A DNA stretch of 64,000 nucleotides from Hyperoplus lanceolatus (lineage: Eukaryota; Chordata; Actinopteri; Uranoscopiformes; Ammodytidae). The notes beneath the pieces were generated by a model, which saw only the letters and a program-made list of their open reading frames with translations, ran no database searches and had not been told where the DNA came from. Position numbers and translations under genes: made by a program. Of the stretch, positions 59,284-64,000 are shown piece after piece. Position 1 is the stretch's first letter; each line of letters opens with the position of its first letter. Where the stretch lies: contig CM049400.1 of assembly GCA_026929865.2 (NCBI GenBank), positions 16,008,001-16,072,000 on the forward strand, in the 5' to 3' direction.

Positions 59284-59863
59284 TTAAAGGGGACCTATTG
59301 TGCCAATTCCTGGGGATTCAAATGTGTATTTCTGATGTCTGTAGAAAAGGTTTTCATGGTTTATTGTTCAAAGAAAATGTTTGTTTTGTCACACGGCCCA
59401 TGCCTGATCACCTATTTTCAGACAATTTTATTTACCCTCTCTATCAAATACTCAGTTTTGGCACCTGCCCCCCTTTCCGGAAAGCACAGTCTGCTTTGAT
59501 TGGCCAGATCTACATGGGTGTTTACAGTATGCCCCACCCTGCTAATTATCTCTACCTACCTCAGCGGATGTTGGCACTGGCTGGCACTGATTAGTCAATT
59601 AAGCTCTCGTGTGCAGCTTGCTTCTACTCTCTGTTGCTTGGCTTACGTGTAGTAACCTATGGAGGGATGTTGTTCCCGTGGGAGTGTAATATGTTAATGA
59701 GCTTCAAATGGTCAATTTACACAATTTTTTGTCATAAGCAGCCCAGACGAAAGTTGGATTGTGTTTTTTAATCGTTTGTGGGCTGGTATAGGGACACAAA
59801 ATGCCTTCACAATTGTGCACAAACACTGGAAAAGTCATGTTTTCATAATATGTAACCTTTTAA
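59284..59863. mobile_element. TTAA-flanked MITE (AGGGGACCTATT family)
   Basis: TTAAAGGGGACCTATTGTGC (59284) and CATAATATGTAACCTTTTAA (59844-59863) are decayed inverted ends. This resembles a very common fish element whose interior includes TTTGATTGGCCAGAT (59495-59509). 580 bp. Confidence 0.65.
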
Positions 59864-60889
59864 AGTTCTTGCTTGCCACAGATCCTTCTGAATCTATAAA
59901 AGGACATGCTGCATTAAAATCTTGGAGACCAGAGTCCTTGTGTTTCTCTGCACCAGAGTTTGAGGAACCGCCTACACAATCACTGTTCACAAAAACCTGG
60001 CAAGAGCCTTGGCCCCAAAAAACACTCATGTTCACGCCTCCGTCTCCTCGTCGCTCCTCATCCTCCCTTCACGCCTCTCATCATTCATGCTGTGTGCACA
60101 GTCTGTCCCTCTCTGGTTGCCCAGGAGCTTGTTAATTGCATCGGTGACACAGGGTCCGTGTGTGAAGCAGCAGCGGTAATTGCTCTGGACTTGGCCTGAG
60201 GGGAGGAAAGGGTGCAGGTCGTTTGGCCTCCAGGTCTGCCCCAAGGCTACAAGATTAGATACATGCTGCCACGTTTGATGAGATGGATGGCATTAGCAGT
60301 TATTCTCTGCAGGGACAGAGTCTGCTATCAAACTTGTAACTGCATGGCCTCACTGGACTTGCCAGACTATACTAGTGCAGAGACTGTATCAATTTGGTAT
60401 GTTTGCTTTATAGTTTGCCAGTATATCTGATGACATTGACAGCTGCAAGGCCACTGTGTTATCCATTCTCTTCACTCTTAATACGGGAAACTCAAATGCC
60501 ATCGCTTGGCATAATGTGTAGACACACGTGCACTGCACAGGAGTGTCAGATTGAAATGACAGCTGTTGTCCAAATAGCTTTCTCTAAGTTGGTGTAAGTG
60601 TCAGTGGCCCCCATCCATCATGGGCTTTCTGTAAAAGACTGGAGATTCAAAGATAGCATTTCAATTGGAAGTAAAGTGAAATGGGCTGACCATGTAAATA
60701 AAACAAAAACTAAAATGTATTTAGGGGAGTTTTTTTGCTGAAATTTCCTGAATCTGATTTTATTTATTTTTTATTTATTCTTAGGGGTTGCTATTGTGTT
60801 GCTGGCACAACTTTGCTGAATGAAGAGGGTAGGCAATCCTAAATAACAAGAGGAAACAACTGTGCTATTGAGAGAATGCATGGCAATTG
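59864..60889. other. Intergenic, nothing recognised
   Basis: Several short ORFs but no domain, no splice-consistent exon and no mobile element that I can name. Confidence 0.5.
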
Positions 60890-61080
60890 AGAAGTTAACA
60901 GCACAGTAATTTCACAGCAAGAAGGTCCTGGGTTCAAACCACAGGTGGGGTGCCATTCTGTTTGGAGAGTTCCCTTCCTCCTCAAAAACACATGCGTGGT
61001 GAGTGCTGGCCTTAGATCCTAATTTGATTCCTTAGGGGATTCACCACAGCTGCCAACCGTTGCTAAATGGGTCATATACA
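60890..61080. repeat. Degraded fish repeat with a tRNA-like B-box
   Basis: TTTCACAGCAAGAAGGTCCT, GGGTTCAAACCACAGGTGGGG and TTCTGTTTGGAGAGTT recall an abundant teleost repeat with a TCGAATCC-type internal box. No cloverleaf can be folded upstream, so it is not a tRNA gene. Confidence 0.45.
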
Positions 61081-61298
61081 GAGGCCAAATCTCCTCACAG
61101 TGTTGAAGGCAATATAACATGTAACAGGTGTTTCTTGAATTTCCAATTTCAAGGTAGCATCAACAGTCAACGGTAATGTTTTTGTCAGTCTAAGAAGAGG
61201 GCTTAAATGATGTCATAGAAATACATGTTGGAAACCATGACAAGAAGCTATAGTGTTATCTGTCAGCTTTGTCTTAACCAAGGGTTTCATGCTGTATC

Positions 61299-61423
61299 TT
61301 AAAGGGACACTGTGTTTATCTTTGGGTGTGTAAGAAGTCCCCTGTGCTTAAGGACATTAGTCTGTAACAATAGTTCTACGAAAACTGGTGAGTCCCAATA
61401 ACATATTCTCACTGCCACTTTAA
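61299..61423. mobile_element. Possible short TTAA-flanked MITE
   Basis: TTAAAGGGACACTGTG at the left and CTCACTGCCACTTTAA at the right are imperfect inverted ends, 125 bp apart overall. Weaker than the other TTAA elements. Confidence 0.4.
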
Positions 61424-63830
61424 TCTTCAAAGTTAATGATCACACAACAAACAATACAGTGTGCTTTGGTGTACGCAATAAAAACGGATGCAATAAATGC
61501 ATAAAACTGACATTACGCATGTGTAGCATACAATGGCTATTTATACAACCCTTATCGCATGGGGGTATTATGGGTTTGCAGTGATTAACCAAACATGAAC
61601 AGCTCCACCGTAAACAGCCTACAATGCCAGGAATTCAAGTAGTTACAAATCAGATACTGCACTCTTGGCAGTTAAGTGTGAGGGATTTCCAAGCAAATGT
61701 GATTTTGTTTCTTTTAAAACTATGATGAATGTTGTTGTGACATTGGAGCAGCCTTATTCAAATGCACATCACCATGCACTCAAATTCTTCCCTCATGTTA
61801 TGTGAAATACATTTTGGTACAGCCTGACCATGCTGTACTCCACTCCAAGTCTTTTTCACGGGGTAAGATCTCAGATAATAAGTAGGAGAAAAACACTGAG
61901 AGACACAGGGCTGCCAATATCAGTAAGAATGTGTACAGTCAACATGTATACATCTATTGAGTTATTTGCTGACATGTTGTATTACTGTCTGCCCTTGAAT
62001 TACATGACAACACCAAAACAATCTTCAGCAGACTCGCACCATGGTGATGACTGCTTCTGGGAAATGACAAACAGATTAAAAATATGATCCTAATTGGACA
62101 CAGTCATGATAAGGCTTTAACCAAACAGGCACTCTTTTGTAATTGTTTCCCCGAAATTCTCTTTTCTGGAATTGGGCAGGACTGAATATAAAAGAAGGAT
62201 TCCAACATGAGATTATTCGTAAGTGTTCATCCTCCTCTCTGTTATAGACACATTAAAGTACCTCTCAGCTTTCCTGTTTGCCGTTGACGTGTCTGTCACT
62301 TCTATGGTGTTTCTACACTTAATCTCCATGTCGCCTACAGAACCAGCACTTACAGGTTATGTATGGCAGGTGTGCTAATGACATGTGTTCAGCAATGGGA
62401 AAATAACTTTCTATCTCTGCAGCGTCACAAACATTTAATCAGCATAGAAATCAGCTGCAAATGCACTAGTGTTTCTGGATGACTAGCCCACAAACTGCTA
62501 GTCCACAACATTAAAGAAAAAAGTGTAAACCAGGAGTGGATAAATCGAAAGAAATGAAAGAGAACATGTTATTTATCTATTTTTTTTTACTTGCATTTTT
62601 TGATGGATTTCTTTGGAAACTGGAGCGGCAAATTGGCAGAATAGATATTTCAGTCTGCTATTTTTGTGATTTTCCTTCTCCCGTTTTAAGTGAGAGAATA
62701 AAGGTGTGGTCTCGAGGGCTGATACCTCTCTGCTGGAAAGAGACAGAACTACTTTTGAGGCAGCGAGAAAGATAATAAATTGGGTGTGAACTGAGGTGCA
62801 GTTTGAAAGAGAGAAGTGAGATTTAACAACGCATGAGGCAGAATCTGCACCTATCGAGAATTCTATAGCAGATAGAACAATGTTCTATGATGTGAAGGTA
62901 GGGCTCAGAGCATAAATACATTTGTTACTGCATTCAAGGAGCTTTTGAAACATATTTTTTTCTATATTTCTATATTTCTTTCCAGCTAGGCAGCTGCATT
63001 TCTGTTTGGTAGCCTCTGAGTCTGTATTCAATCATCCTTTAGAATTATTGATGTGCCTTTTATTTGGAGCAGAGGAAATGGGACATCGGACTTATAACAA
63101 AGGGCAGACATTGTGGGGATGGAGCAGAATGAAAAGTAAGCCTATCCTCCAAACTGATTGACACATCAGTGCTAACTGTGAAACAACCGCGGGAACAGCG
63201 TTTTCTTTTCGAAGCTAAAAAAAGGCAGTTGCTGAATTCAAATCATGTATAATGCACACGGTAGCAACAAGGGCATTAAAGCCCCTTTTTCTCCCACATA
63301 TGTCCACATATACGCCACGGCCCACAGGAGGCCCAAATCCTGTCTTTCTTCAATTTCATTGTCTCTCCAAAAACAGGCTAACATCCATTAGCGCTGGCAG
63401 GCAGGGGATTGAGATAAATGTGTTCCAATTTTAACCACACCTCTCTGACTGTCCCGCAGGGTCTCTCTCGCATTTGCACAGAAGACATGTGGAGTGGTGT
63501 CCCAAGGTCTGTTTGTAAAGTGGCCTTGCAATCTCTATACCTGTAGGTGGAATACCGGTAAGATATCAAATGAATAGATGTACAGACAACTACTACTTTC
63601 TCTACTTTCCCTCCTACATTCTCCTATGCAGACATACTAGGCCTACGTATCCCTTGAGAAGACTCACTCCACCACCTTCAAAGGTCAGTCCTTTAAACGT
63701 GGCCACTCTATCTCCGTTTTTTTCCTGCATGGTAGATAATGGGCAAAAAGGATGGCAGCGCTGTGCATGCAAACACACTCACTGAGAGCCCCTAACTGAT
63801 AAGTCAGTGGGAAAAAAAATACAGGTGTTA
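61424..63830. other. Intergenic, nothing recognised
   Basis: A/T-rich sequence with short unconvincing ORFs and no repeat, RNA or exon that I can support. Confidence 0.5.
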
Positions 63831-63831
63831 T

Positions 63832-63864
63832 GACACAGGCTCTCTGTTTCAGAGAGCCTGTGTC
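63832..63864. repeat. Perfect 15-bp hairpin
   Basis: GACACAGGCTCTCTG, loop TTT, then the exact reverse complement CAGAGAGCCTGTGTC. The stem is too short for a typical miRNA precursor unless flanks extend it. Confidence 0.8.
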
Positions 63865-64000
63865 TGTTTATTCACACTTTGCTTGAGTCATAGCTGCACT
63901 TTCTACAGAATCCTTTCCCCATGAAAGCCTTGTGTATGACAGAGAAGGGGAATAAGTGGACACAATAAAACTTCCTCTCTTCCTCACATTCAACATCTAA

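Noticed and set aside
60915-60990. tRNA gene
   Set aside because: A GGTTCAAACC-like box is present but no acceptor stem, D arm or anticodon arm can be drawn; it fits a degraded repeat.
56041-64000. First exon of LDLRAD3, the gene expected downstream from mammalian gene order
   Set aside because: No signal-peptide plus LDL-receptor class A cysteine pattern was found on the + strand here; it may start beyond the window.

Overview
The window is vertebrate nuclear DNA, most likely from a teleost fish. It has long introns with consensus splice sites, many CA/GT and CT microsatellites, a non-LTR retrotransposon, Tc1/mariner and hAT remnants, and many short TTAA-flanked and TIR-bearing elements of the kind common in fish genomes. 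Nothing prokaryotic was seen: no operons, CRISPR arrays or ribosome binding sites.

One host gene organises the window: a TRIM44-like gene on the + strand, running from a non-coding first exon near 4.4-4.75 kb to a poly(A) signal at 56,016. I assembled five coding exons by eye (5646-6290, 8452-8529, 16787-17071, 33422-33444, 54629-54713). They join in frame to a predicted 371-residue protein with an N-terminal UBP-like zinc finger, a Gly/Ala/Glu-rich linker, a perfect B-box type 2 and a C-terminal coiled coil. There is no RING domain, as in mammalian TRIM44. Exon 5 is a 23-nt microexon, and introns 4 and 5 are about 16 and 21 kb.

Layout. 1-1857: 3' part of a non-LTR retrotransposon with a decayed reverse transcriptase. 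1859-3688: a repeat shared with 27.4 kb, followed by a composite DNA transposon with a 9-bp target duplication. 4.4-56.0 kb: the TRIM44-like gene. Intron 4 is a transposon graveyard. It holds a 7.4-kb element with 1.3-kb inverted arms and an 8-bp target duplication (19,844-27,279). That element carries two convergent, stop-damaged copies of a spliced N-terminal module, a P2X7-C-terminal-like cysteine-rich exon, a fold-back Tc1 element and a hAT element set inside a Tc1-like element. Next to it is a three-level insertion stack (27,448-29,664). Intron 5 is mostly unannotatable sequence with microsatellites, two related TIR elements (34.0 and 34.8 kb) and TTAA-flanked MITEs. 56.0-64.0 kb is intergenic, with further TTAA-flanked MITEs and no recognisable exon.

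The best candidate for something undescribed is the 7.4-kb inverted-arm element. Everything else fits known families, although several nested arrangements are unusual. All splice junctions and family names are manual readings without database support.
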